From Omphiscola glabra (Eukaryota > Mollusca > Gastropoda > Lymnaeidae): a DNA stretch of 64,000 nucleotides. Within the stretch, counting starts at the first letter, position 1. The number at the start of each line of letters is the position of its first letter. The DNA is taken from assembly GCA_964017045.1 (NCBI GenBank), contig OZ024794.1:699501-763500 (forward strand), read 5' to 3'. The notes below the pieces were generated by a model. That model was not told the DNA's origin, did no database searches, and saw nothing but the letters and a program-made list of their open reading frames with translations. The position numbers and the translations under genes were made by a program. Below are positions 34,678 through 45,638 of this stretch, in pieces.

Positions 34678-37600
34678 CTGATAAGAAGGAATTCATAATT
34701 AAATCAAACAAATTTCATCATTAATCTACTGAAAATGTCTTCATAAAAATTTACCAAACACTTTACATCAACCCAGCACTTTCTTTACATTTCAATACTG
34801 GATGAAATACAATTTCTTTTAAAAGAAAAAAGTTTAATTTCAAGAGATAACAGTAGTTTATTTCCCCCAACTTATCAGAAGTTCAGAGATCTCTTTCCAT
34901 TTGCATATTATGATGTGAAATAAAGAATTGCACTTACACCACTATGAATCCCAAGACATTGGTCTCCACAATATCCTGATCTACTGTTGTTGCAGCACTG
35001 ACACTAAGTATGTGATGAAGTAGATTGTGGCCTTATAGAATAGACACAGAAATTTGTTACATATGATGATGGATAAGAAAGAAATACCATGCATTGGCCT
35101 CCATTATTTTTTTAGTTGTGTTGCCAGGGCCACCTTTATAACAAAACCACTGTTAGTCATCTTTAGAGGCCACCTTTATAACAAAACCACTGTTTGACAG
35201 TCATCTTTAGGCCATCTCTATAACAAAACCACTGTTTGACAGTCATCTTTAGGCCATCTCTATAACAAAACCACTGTTTGACAGTCATCTTTAGAGGCCA
35301 CCTTTATAACAAAACCACTGTTACACAGTCATCTTTAGGCCATCTCTATAACAAAACCACTGTTTGACAGTCATCTTTAGAGGCCACCTTTAAAACAAAA
35401 CCACTGTTACACAGTCATCTTGATTTTAGAGGCCACCTTTATAACTAAACCAGTTGTTACACACATTCCTCTTTAGAACTCAGACATTTGCCAGTTATTT
35501 CTCTGTAAACGAAGTTGTTCACTTTGTAAGACGATATTGTAACAGAGGAAATCGTGTTTCTGAAGATCTTCTTTTAGCCCCACTTGACACAACTACTATT
35601 AGTTTCATTGAGTTGTTTAACAAAAGATCAGCAAAACACAATTAAAAAATTGATGTATGAAACAAAGTACTGGTATGTAAGTGTACTATTTCTATGGAGC
35701 ACTTACTGGGTAACAAAGGAACAAGCTTGGTCTGGCTGTCCTGAGCTTTCATCCCTAATGGCAAGCAAGATTCAGGCAAGGACGGAGCTGAAAGATACAC
35801 ATGTTAGTTTTAGAATAAAGTAACAGATAACTTTGATTTCACTTGACCGTAAAATTAGTTTAGATTTTTCCTTTGTAAATAAAACTTCCTACACTCACCC
35901 CCTACTTTAAATAATTTGATGTCATTAAACTTGACGTCGAAGCCGTGCGGAAAGAAGTTGTTTTTTAAGCCATAGAAATATTCCCTGATGCGACCATCTC
36001 TTGATTCAGCTCTTGTGGCCTGTGACCTCTCAACAACCTAATTAAATGCAAGAATTAAAATGGAGGTATAGGTTTCAAATCAAATTTCAAAACTCTATTT
36101 GTTACATTGCAAACAAACATTATTATTGAAAAGATTAATAAATATCTTAAATCTATATGAAAATGTTTTCTATTATACATTGTAAGAAAGTTGATATGGT
36201 CCAAAAGGGAATGTACTAAAATGAAATGTAATAAAGAGAAAATATAAAGACCAAACTATTCTAAGACGTATTTCAAATGCCATTAAGTCTGATATGGGAA
36301 GATTAGAATAAATAGACTAACTGATATGGGAGGAATAGATTAAATTGATATGGGAGGAATAGAATGACCTGACTGGGAGGATTTTATTAAAATCTTACCC
36401 CTCCTGATTTTGGTAATAAAACAATTTTGACAAAATCGGGCAGGTCACCCTTGAGCTGGTTGTAAAGTCTCTCCTGATCCAAGACACAAATTACATCCAC
36501 TGAGAACACAAACACAATAACAAAATGATTGTCATATTGTATTTAAGGAACTGTGTAATACAATATACTGTACAATATAATATATGGTATAATACAAAGG
36601 ACTGTACAACATAAATGACTGTACAATTTTAAATACCGGTATTAAAATGTTTTTATTAGTCTAGACTTCAAGCTTATTTTACAACTTTTTTTTAAATTCG
36701 CATAATGCTTTCCCTGCCAGCAGTGCATCAAATGGAGCTGAAGGCCGTTGTCATGGTCAGCATGCATTACAGGTTTTTGTGCATTTTGGTAAAACTTAAT
36801 TTAAGTTAACTTTTGCATTGTGTCCATATAAGTCCGACCTTTAGAAAGGATTACCAGCCACTTATACTTTAATAGTGGAGGTGTGTGTAGTCTCTTCATC
36901 AGTCTCCATGTGAGCATGTCTAGCAGTGGGCATGTCTAGGCAGCGGCAATCTTTCGGGCTGTATCATTCATGGCAATCACCTTGGGAACTGGTATCAACC
37001 ATCCTCTCAGTTTCAAAAGTACCCTAAACATTTGTTTTGACTGGACTTACCCTCGAAAGCACCTGCAGCCTGTTTTAAGGCTTCATAGCCAGCACCTCTT
37101 ATCCAGCCAGCTGTGTTGATGATGACACCACTGCAGTTCACTGAAAATAGCAGCATTCAAGCAGAAATTGGACTGAAAACATTCCAACATAAAGTTGACT
37201 GAAAATATCAGCATTCAAAAATAAATAAAGTAAAAAAAAAATTAATACAAAGAATTTCAGCAGAATGATGTAATACGATGTATTTTAAAGTATATCAGCA
37301 ATGGAACAATGTATTTTAAAGGATATCAGCAATGGAACAATTTTTTCAAAAGATTTCTAGTCACAGCAGCCTTACCTTTCTTACTCTGTTCACATCTAAC
37401 ATTAATGATCTCTGCCAGTCTGGACACTAACATGTTGTACAGCTGGAAATTGTCATTGGCACTTTTGTGACCATAATGGAAGACCAATGGAGCTGTCTGC
37501 TGAAAACCCTCCTCAACATCAGCTGTTCTCTCCACAACAAGAGCTCCTGAAATAATGGACCAAACTGAAATTACATAGCTCATTTGTTGCACTCAATTTC

Positions 37601-40600
37601 ACTTTACTCCAAATGGCTGCTCAACACAGCACTTGAGATTTTTCACTTACAAATGGCTGTTCAACACAGCACTTGACATTTTTCACTTACAAATGGCTGT
37701 TCAACACAGCACTTGACATTTTTTGTATTAACTTACCAATTGTTCCAGGTAATCCCATGTTGCCCTGAAAAAATAATTTGTTTGCCATAGGTAAATTTTA
37801 AATTATCCTTTCAAAAGGCATCAAATTTTTACACTTATAAAAACGAGACTTCAATGAATATACTAATTTATTCAATATTTTTATGTAATTTCTTTAAATA
37901 CTAAAAATAATAGGACCAAATTATGAAAGTGGCAGAAATATTAATGTGTACAACTTCATTTAAATGCAAAAGGCCAGGAAGAGACAAGAGAATAAAAATA
38001 ATTTGTTTTTCCCAAACAACACATTATATTTTCTACATATACCTGACCAACATCAATGTCAGCAAAGACTGGGGACCTGCCAAGCCTCACAGCATAATTG
38101 ACCAATATTCTACACAGGGTGGACTTCCCCACATCTGTAGGTCCAACAACCAAGATCTAAAAAAATCATTTAATGATAAGAGGAAAAAAATCACACTCAA
38201 TGAAAAAAATTTAGATACAAATAATATGTTCTATCTTCACAAATTTTTAGACAAACATAATTTTTACAGAAAAATTACCCATATATATAATTGTTGAACC
38301 TATGAAGCTAAAAGTAATATCAAATATTCATTTGAATTTTTCTCTATAATTTATAATGACTCTGTCATTTTAACATGTGGTACGAGCTTATTTTATAATG
38401 TTTATTTATAGTATAGCATTCTCATGAGTACCCATATACAGTAAGGCCTTCTCATCAGTACTGGTATACAGTAAGGCATTCTCATGAGTACCTGTATACA
38501 CTAAGGCCTTCTCATGAGTACCCGTATACAGTATAGCATTCTCATCAGTACTGGTATACAGTATGGCATTCTCCTCAGTACCGGTATTGAATTTTTCCAG
38601 ATCATCATCAGACAAATTTAATTTAATGTAAGCAAGAACAAAAATCACAAAAGTCAAGATTTCCATTTTTATTCCCAGTCTAAGTTTTTTGTACAATTTC
38701 TTACATTTTACAGACATTGGTTGAAGCTCTTACAGCTTTAACAGAAATCCCGTTTTTTTCAGATTTGTATGGACTGTCCAAAACAGGCAGTAGTAAAGGC
38801 TGTGTAAAGGCCATTTGCAAACCTGTGTATTGACCAATGGCAAACCTGTGTTGGATATTCTGGGTTAAAGCACAGTTAAACACAATGTGCTGTTACTACA
38901 GTTAAACACATTGTGCTGTTACTGATCCAAATAATGATAAATGCAAAGTTGTACAAATGTAAAATGCACACATGGTATGGCCACAATGTTTGACCTACCC
39001 TTGGTCCCCGTGTGTTTTCTGCCTCTGCCTTTGCTCTCATCTGCTCCATAGCAGCATGTGTATTGACATAAACTGTCATAGGTGTTTCTTTGGAAATGTA
39101 CGCTACCTCTGTTTTACCTTTCAGCTGTTGACAAAATGTTATTATTTGTGAAAATAAAAATATGTACATTGTAAAACGCAAACAACAGTAAATAATATAG
39201 GGTACATTCTGTAATTATAAATTTTGTTATTTTTTAAACGGTTTGGAAAGAGTATTAGAGGCAAACACATATCTTTTGATCACTCCTACTTGTATGGTAT
39301 ACATCTGTAATTAGATCAGTTCTACCTGTATGGTACATCCAAACTTTGATCAGATCTACTTGTATGACACATCTTTAATTAGATCAAATCTACCTGCAAG
39401 GTACATCCATGCCATGTAAAAATGGCAACTTTAGAACCTGACACAAAGGAATATTTCTTGTTTTTGGCTAACTCGGTTCCAAACATTTCCGCTCTCCCAT
39501 CAAGCATCTGAAATACAAATTGCTGGTTTCAAATCAGAAAAAAATGACCCAGTTTTCAGCTTTGTTCATACCAAAAAACTACTGTAAATTTGTAATTTTT
39601 AGGTCACATTTAAAGTTTGTGTTGATACAGTTTGTTTTAAAAGGATGAGATATAAAGCTTACAAATATAAATTATTACTATTACATATGTTTTATGGCAG
39701 TATGTTAAAAATCTATTGAGTTACTTCCCTGACCAACATTGCATACATTTTTGTTTGACATAGTAGTATATTTTTTTTACTGAACATCTATGATAGACAG
39801 TGTCGTATTCACAAAGGTGCTGAAGATAAACTTACTTCAATTTCAACACTCGCTTTTGCTTCAACTTCAAAGCGAAGCTCAGAATTAGCTTGTAATTTGA
39901 ACTCAGTCCCCTGAAGAATACAAGTAATGATTTCACTATGGTCCAGCCTGATATATACATAGGCCTAACCATATTATTATATACATAAGCTCAACTAAAA
40001 TATTATAAACATAGTTATATACCTAACTAAAATATTATATTCATAGGCCTCACTAAAATATTATATATATAGGCATAACCAAAAATATAAAATATCTCAA
40101 CACACAACTCTTCTGCTGGCACTCTATTCCTCTCAACAAACTTAATTCACATAGGCCAACAGCATTTAATGTATAACTATTCAGTAATTTAAAATTTAAA
40201 TGTTACAGCAATATTCATTTGTTTCACAAATAGTTCATAATGGCAACGCCCATTTAATTTTACGAAGTGTCTACACGACCTGCGACCGGACTTATAGTGC
40301 GGGAGATATAAGTCCGGCGACCAAGTCACATGACCGCCGGACAAATACTAATGGACCTGGTTTTAAGATAAGGCAGTTAGACGTGAACTTGTGTGGTCTT
40401 GTGGTAGAGTAGTCCTAAGCGACCTTATATTATGTGATCATTTACTAGATGGGGATCAAATTTTACTTTTTTTTTCTTATTTTAATTAAAAGTATATTTT
40501 ATATTTAATTTATAATGTTCATTTGTAACAGTAGTCAGAGCTTTATAAGATGTTTAACCAATATAATGGACTTTTTTTTTTTTGAAGAGTCGGAATCAAA

Positions 40601-42514
40601 TAGTAATACTAGTAGTAATAGTACTACTACCAGTTAAGTATAGGCATAGGCTATCATCGGGCATAGGCCGACTAGTTAAATGTTCAAAGTCAAATGCTTA
40701 CAGTACACTTTATGTATCTCATAGCATATGAATATATTAACATGTTCAGTATTTATTTATTATCTAGGGATCGGCGACCCCTTGTCACATGACCTGACGG
40801 AATAATAACACCCACTAGTCGTCCGGGGGTCACATGACAGGCCCGCCGGACGTATATCTCCCGCACTATACGTCCGGTCGCCAGATGTGTAGACAATGCC
40901 TTAATTTTAATACAAATGAATCAGCTTAGAGTAGTTAACCCTAGGCCTGGTAGCCTAAACTTAGTGTTTTAAAAAAACTAAAATTTGAATATTTTAGTTT
41001 TTAGTGAAAAGCCTAACATTTTGTCTATATTAAAAGCTAATAAAGCCTATTTCAATAGACTATATATTAGATTCTAGATATTGATTCTCAACCATCTGTT
41101 GGTCATGGCACACTATCCTATGTAGTGAGTTCCTAAAGCATACTCAGTACTCACACTAACATATGGGTTGGCAAAAATGAGAGAAGGTAGTAACGTATGA
41201 ACAAGTTCTCGCATATTTTGAAGTTGATTTTTAGATTTATGGTTATGGCCGAAGTTATGGGTGTTTAACCCAAGGTGCACTAGCGAGAAAGACAAAAATC
41301 AGAGCCATCGGCCTGATAAATCAAGCCTCGTCAATGGCAGGCTTGGCGTTGTACCAGCCAATCAAATTTACTCTTACGTATTCCTGCACATCCCGGCATT
41401 GTAATGGCGGTGTTCTTTGATGGCGAACTAAATTTATTTGTGTTTAGGATTTTTTTTTTTTGTGTGTGTAGTTACATTGTGAAATTCGAACATGTCTGAC
41501 AGTGACTCTGATCAAACAGTGCTTAGTAATTTTGATATTCTAGCAGTGAATCTGACACTGAAACTGATGAAAACAATCAGGAAATTAATGAAGACTTTCA
41601 AACTGAGGGTAATGCTAATATTGTGAACTCTTGGTTTAGTATATCTAGTATTAGTGGTCCTCAACTTTATGCTATTTTTTACACTAAATATCACTCAAAT
41701 GTTTATGAGAGAGACCAATAGATATGAAGACGACTTTCTTAGTAACATCCAGCTTAAGAAAAGGTACTTAGGTCATAAATGGAAGGGGGGTGGGGCTGTC
41801 ACAGTGAGTGTCTGGAACAACTGAAAAATAGGGGGGAGGGCTGGAAAAGGAGTAGAACCATGTGCCAGAGGTGTCTGAAGGGCCTCCATGGGCCTTGTTT
41901 CCCAAAAACATAAGTGTTAGGACTTATTCGGGCTTCATCCATCAAAAAATTCACACAATTGATACAAGTAAGTCATGTTTGTTCTAGGTTTTTAAAATAA
42001 ATACACGCATAAATTATGCAAATAAGGCTAGCTCATTTGCATAAATGTTGATATTTCAATTTGATTCATAGATATTTTATTAGTTCATTTAATTTCCTTC
42101 AAGAATATATATATTTTTACATATATTCAGGAAATAATTAATTTTGCTATAAATTTTTTTACAATGTAAATTCCGAGCTCGTAAAAAGTGCTCGTCTTTT
42201 TGGCACATACCATACACCCCGAAAAGGCTCCGTCCTAAGAGGGTTAAATAATGCAAGCCAATAAATCTCATGTCACTTGAAGTACTAAGTCTTACTTAGG
42301 CCTTAGTCTTGCTAGTAGTTACTAGTAGTGATAGTGTACTATCTAACACTCAGTACTACTAACACTCAGGATAACATTGGCATGTCTGTGAGTAGTAACT
42401 GTAACTACTGTCACTGTATATTTTTGAAATTTTCATCAAATCAAATTCAAAGTGCCAAAAACATCAATGTTGAACATATTAAATTATTATGCTACTTACT
42501 TCATCATCGGCCAT
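34566..42514 (-). CDS. CLP1: Polyribonucleotide 5'-hydroxyl-kinase Clp1 (13 coding exons, 419 aa)
   Basis: Nuclear RNA kinase that phosphorylates 5'-OH ends; partner of the tRNA-splicing endonuclease and subunit of the CF IIm cleavage/polyadenylation factor. Exons in transcript order: 42514-42500, 39910-39836, 39507-39394, 39124-38999, 38156-38043, 37764-37737, 37546-37376, 37140-37051, 36499-36399, 36037-35899, 35787-35707, 35031-34938, 34677-34566. They total 1260 nt with all phases closing (419 aa; human 425). The N-terminal domain (about 6-108) includes ELRFEVEA and VAIFTWHGC. The Walker A loop GPTDVGKST is residues 115-123, followed by DIDVGQ (143-148). The C-terminal domain ends [14 protein letters not shown] and MDIQFMDIK. 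Kinase motifs look intact. Faces ubiquilin tail-to-tail with about 2.5 kb between stops. Confidence 0.96.
34938..35031 (-). CDS. CLP1: CLP1 exon 12
   Basis: Residues 352-382, [20 protein letters not shown] to VLGFIV. Acceptor CTATAAG|GCC is weak but is the one that keeps phase. Donor GTGGT|GTAAGT. Confidence 0.9.
35110..35462. repeat. 42-44-bp minisatellite, 8 copies (CLP1 intron 11)
   Basis: Unit GGCCACCTTTATAACAAAAC then CACTGTTTGACAGTCATCTTTA, with CACCTTTATAAC and CATCTCTATAAC subtypes. Confidence 0.92.
35707..35787 (-). CDS. CLP1: CLP1 exon 11
   Basis: Residues 325-351, [20 protein letters not shown] then KLVPLLP. Acceptor CTTTCAG|CTC, donor CCCA|GTAAGT. Confidence 0.94.
35899..36037 (-). 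CDS. CLP1: CLP1 exon 10
   Basis: Residues 279-324, [20 protein letters not shown] to [10 protein letters not shown]. Acceptor TTAATTAG|GTT, donor GGGG|GTGAGT, phase 1 end. Confidence 0.94.
36280..36385. repeat. Short repeat near the CLP1 exon 9 donor
   Basis: CTGATATGGGAGGAATAGA occurs in two good copies plus one or two diverged ones. Confidence 0.7.
36399..36499 (-). CDS. CLP1: CLP1 exon 9
   Basis: Residues 245-278, [20 protein letters not shown] to VLLPKSGG. Acceptor TTCTCAG|TGG, donor GGG|GTAAGA. Confidence 0.95.
37051..37140 (-). CDS. CLP1: CLP1 exon 8
   Basis: Residues 215-244, [20 protein letters not shown] to QAAGAFE. Acceptor TTTTCAG|TGA, donor GAGG|GTAAGT, phase 1. Confidence 0.95.
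37376..37546 (-). CDS. CLP1: CLP1 exon 7
   Basis: Residues 158-214, [20 protein letters not shown] to VRCEQSKK. Acceptor TTTCAG|GAG, donor AAAG|GTAAGG, phase 1 both sides. Confidence 0.95.
37601..37737 (-). repeat. CLP1: 40-bp repeat containing the CLP1 exon 6 donor
   Basis: Read on the minus strand, the real donor ATTG|GTAAGTTAATAC leads into AATGTCAAGTGCTGTGTTGA then ACAGCCATTT|GTAAGTG, and the block repeats twice more. Units are 40 bp, the first 46 bp because of a 6-bp insertion after the real donor. Two decoy GTAAGTG sites (GT at 37690-37689 and 37650-37649) lie in register with the real one. Confidence 0.85.
37737..37764 (-). CDS. CLP1: CLP1 exon 6 (28-nt microexon)
   Basis: Residues 149-157 plus one base, GNMGLPGTI. 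It supplies the segment matching the PGT motif after DVGQ in other CLP1 proteins. Acceptor TTTTTTCAG|GGC, donor ATTG|GTAAGT. 28 nt is not a multiple of three, so skipping would shift the frame. Its donor is embedded in a tandem repeat (37601-37737). Confidence 0.9.
38043..38156 (-). CDS. CLP1: CLP1 exon 5 (Walker A)
   Basis: Residues 111-148, [20 protein letters not shown] to ADIDVGQ. It contains the whole P-loop. Acceptor TTTTTTTAG|ATC, donor CAG|GTATAT. Confidence 0.96.
38405..38588. repeat. 30-bp minisatellite, 6 copies (CLP1 intron 4)
   Basis: Unit GTATACAGTAAGGCATTCTC then ATGAGTACCG with subtypes. The minus frame reads a 10-residue repeat ([10 protein letters not shown]); not a gene. 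Confidence 0.93.
38999..39124 (-). CDS. CLP1: CLP1 exon 4
   Basis: Residues 69-110, [20 protein letters not shown] then [19 protein letters not shown]. Acceptor CAACAG|CTG, donor AGG|GTAGGT, phase 0. Confidence 0.95.
39280..39407 (-). repeat. CLP1: 34-bp tandem repeat spanning the CLP1 exon 3 / intron 3 junction
   Basis: On the minus strand the unit GATGTACCTTGCAG|GTAGAT, continuing TTGATCTAATTAAA, occurs four times; ACATC marks on the plus strand lie at 39403, 39369, 39335 and 39301, exactly 34 bp apart. The first unit holds the last 14 coding bases and the true donor. The others hold ACAA|GTAGAT, ACAG|GTAGAA and ACAA|GTAGGA. Confidence 0.92.
39394..39507 (-). CDS. CLP1: CLP1 exon 3
   Basis: Residues 31-68, [20 protein letters not shown] to FTWHGCTLQ. 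Acceptor ATTTCAG|ATG, donor TTGCAG|GTAGAT. The last 14 exon bases and the donor are the first unit of a 34-bp tandem repeat (see 39280-39407). Confidence 0.95.
39836..39910 (-). CDS. CLP1: CLP1 exon 2
   Basis: Residues 6-30, [20 protein letters not shown] then SVEIE. Acceptor TTCAG|GGG, donor GAA|GTAAGT, phase 0. Confidence 0.94.
40263..40900. mobile_element. 638-bp DNA transposon with about 100-bp inverted ends (CLP1 intron 1)
   Basis: The two ends are inverted copies: left TGTCTACACGACCTGCGACC, right (reversed) TGTCTACACATCTGGCGACC. Both continue with GGAC(T/G)TATAGTGCGGGAGA and then GTCACATGAC / GTCATGTGAC blocks. A perfect 9-bp direct repeat TTAATTTTA lies immediately outside (40254-40262 and 40901-40909). 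No transposase remains. The 9-bp TSD suggests a Merlin-, MULE- or P-like family, but I cannot assign it. Confidence 0.8.
40391..40480 (+). other. tRNA-like segment inside the transposon
   Basis: GGTCTTGTGGTAGAGTAGTC resembles a pol III A box and GGGGATCAAATTTT weakly resembles a B box 50 bp later, followed by a T-run. Perhaps a tRNA-derived SINE head captured in the element. Not a functional tRNA: no stable acceptor stem seen. Confidence 0.25.
41265..42247 (+). mobile_element. Second piggyBac-like remnant (CLP1 intron 1)
   Basis: TTAACCC at 41265 and GGGTTAA ending at 42247 give inverted TTAA-flanked ends (right end reversed: TTAACCCTCTTAGGACGGAG). Inside, from 41491, [16 protein letters not shown], then after a one-base frame change [20 protein letters not shown] and a stop, looks like the acidic N-terminus of piggyBac transposases. 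The catalytic part is absent. The TIR match is short, so this is tentative. Confidence 0.45.
42500..42514 (-). CDS. CLP1: CLP1 exon 1 (5 codons)
   Basis: Residues 1-5, MADDE, phase 0, donor GAA|GTAAGT. Context GGCAGCATGG is a good initiation site. The exon joins in frame to GTEFKLQ, aligning with the start of animal CLP1. The following 2.6-kb intron holds two transposon remnants. Confidence 0.85.
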
Positions 42515-43479
42515 GCTGCCCTGCGAAGGTAAGATTGGTAAAAAGAGAAGAAAGCAGGAAAATTTTGACCAAATGTGTTACAAATGGAGCAAAAATAACA
42601 ATCAATCAGTAGTTGTCTTCCAAAAAAGTAAACTGTAAACACGACAGAAAAAAAGAGTATATAAACTAAATCAAAGCAAATTAGTATTGTACAGTCGACG
42701 ATTACGATATAATATCACAAAACCGCGTTACTACTTTAATCGTTTTCATTGATCTATATTTTAATTTAAATCTTTTTTAAAGATTTATTTTTAAAAAAAT
42801 AATATTTATAAATGATATATTCATGAATAAACTATTAATTTAGATCTACTCATAAACTTGTCAACAGTATTGATATTCCATTTAACTAAGTATAAAGGTC
42901 GATTATATTTTATCTCAAACAGCGGTACCAGACATAGGGATAGTTCCCCAGATCTTGGGAATTAGCGACCATCCTGGGGAACTGGTAATTTTTTTTAAAA
43001 GGGGAGGGGGAGACTGCAATCAGGTAAAATAAAAGTAAATTTAAAGTTCAAAAGCAAGCAAAAGGAGTGTGGGGGGAGGGGGAGATATTTCCCGCCTAAA
43101 TAAGATTTAAAGCAACTGCTTCCCCTCCCCCATGTGTAGACGCCCCTGTTTTTAACAGCCTGAAACATTAATATCTGCTACTTCATTTCATATACATGCG
43201 CGAGAACCCGGCATGCGTTGCAATGCCACTCAAAGAAAAAGTGTCAGTGTTTTAATTACGTTGTTAAAGTAATATTTAAATAGAATTTTTTTTGTTTTTT
43301 TCCGTCTGGTGCGTACACAAATAAATTAGAAGGTTTTTCGACGCGTAAGCAGACAAAATAAGCTGTCCACGTGAGAAGCATGGATTTTCAAAACTTAGTC
43401 CACACTCTTGTAGCGATTGATCCATCCATGCAATAGCTATGTTTGAAATTATATTTATATAGCCCATAAAAGACAAAAA
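42515..43479. other. CLP1 upstream region, no other gene seen
   Basis: Includes the CLP1 5'UTR and promoter on the minus strand. Just upstream of the ATG the minus strand reads TTACCTTCGCAG|GGCAGC, so the ATG may open a second exon. G-rich runs (GGGGAGGGGGAGA) around 43002-43085. No TATA box. Confidence 0.4.
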
Positions 43480-43826
43480 TAATGTTGGGCCCCCGGCACC
43501 GAAAGGAATATTTCAAAATTGATAAACTAATTCAAAAACATTTGCGGGCGTGAGCACAATTTACGGAAGTTTTATCGCACTCGGATGAATGTTATAGGAA
43601 CGCATACGGCATACGGAAATTATTTTTGCTTATAAGAGGGTTTGGGGAGGGGGTGGAGAGAATTTTGAGCCCGGGACCAAAACGTAATATTGTAATTTTT
43701 AAAAAAATAATTCACAAAAATTTGCGGGCGTGTGTACAACAACCTACAAAAATGTTAACGCAATCTAATGAGTGGTAGGCCTATTCGAGCGCATACATAC
43801 ATACATACATACATACATACATTACG
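43480..43826. repeat. Diverged two-copy element ending in a CATA tract
   Basis: GGGCCCCCGGCACCGAAA...TTTGCGGGCGTGAGCACAA...GAACGCATAC (43490-43607) recurs as GAGCCCGGGACCAAAAC...TTTGCGGGCGTGTGTACAA...GAGCGCATAC (43667-43797). The second copy runs straight into (CATA)n and shortly after into the TATC tract, the layout of microsatellite-tailed MITEs/SINEs. Confidence 0.7.
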
Positions 43827-43898
43827 TTTTTATATGCAGGCCTAAAGATATAGTGAACAAATAGAAGGATACTTTTGCGCATCTATTCAAGGAAGCGT

Positions 43899-44695
<797 letters not shown>

Positions 44696-45440
44696 ATTAA
44701 ATTTTCACTTGTGTAAAGTGATACTGTTTTGATATTCATGGGTATAATTATTGAAATGTATTTACGTTTTGTTAACGTTATTGATTTTCTTAAATGGTAA
44801 ACATATGTTCATTTTATGTAAAATGAGAATATAGCATATATTTTTCACAACTCTGTAATGTCATTGATTAAAAGATATATTGTCATCCAAGTAAAAATGT
44901 ATAAACTCAATTTCCAACCCCCGATATATATGTACCTTAGAATGTTAATTATTTATCAAATTCATTCAGAGGCGTATTTTGTGCTGCATTGGGTAAAATG
45001 AAATTTAAAAAAAAATAATAAAATCATCCACTGGATTGTAGCCCCATTACTTACGCATAAAGATTTTTTTGCATTTAATATACTTTGTTCTTATTAAAAA
45101 TATTTTTAAAGGTAGAGTTTTTACTACTTTATAAATTTCATAAAGGTTTATTTTTGGAATGAATAAAAAGTAAAAACTTATTAAATGTTAAAAATACAAA
45201 GCAAAATTTGTATTTAATTTTAGCAATTTAAAAGGAAATCAATTCGATTTAATAATTTTACTTTTAAGAAGTGGAAATACATTATCAGTTTTGTCACGCA
45301 CTTTTATTAAATCAGAGAACTTTTAGCTTTGGCTCAATATGCAATTCGAACTATGACACCATGTGCGTGATTATTTAGAACTACTTAATTTTAATTTTAT
45401 TTCGCAATATTAACAACGCGCGAAAGAACGCACTAATAAC
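44696..45440. other. AT-rich intergenic stretch, no gene seen
   Basis: No coding frame or element recognised. Confidence 0.5.
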
Positions 45441-45448
45441 AACTGATG

Positions 45449-45630
45449 CAGTGGCGTAGCGAGCTTAACTCGCGCCCTGGGCACAATACCTTTTTAGCGC
45501 CCCCAATACCTTTTTAGCGCCCCCCCATTCGAAAACCATACAATATTATAGTAAAATATACCATTTGGCGCCCCTTTGTGAGTAGCGCCCGGGGCATGAT
45601 GCCCCCCTTGCCCCTCTCACTACGCCACTG
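45449..45630. mobile_element. hAT MITE, 182 bp, with 8-bp TSD
   Basis: Ends are CAGTGGCGTAGCGAG and (reversed) CAGTGGCGTAGTGAG. Flanks AACTGATG and AACTAATG (45441-45448, 45631-45638) are an 8-bp duplication with one change. The GC-rich interior carries repeated GCGCCCCC. Non-autonomous. Confidence 0.82.
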
Positions 45631-45638
45631 AACTAATG

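Noticed and set aside
35110..35462. Fifth splice-junction array: repeat units with TTATAAAG resembling the CLP1 exon 12 acceptor CTATAAG
   Set aside because: Only about seven bases agree and flanking sequence does not align, so chance is likely.
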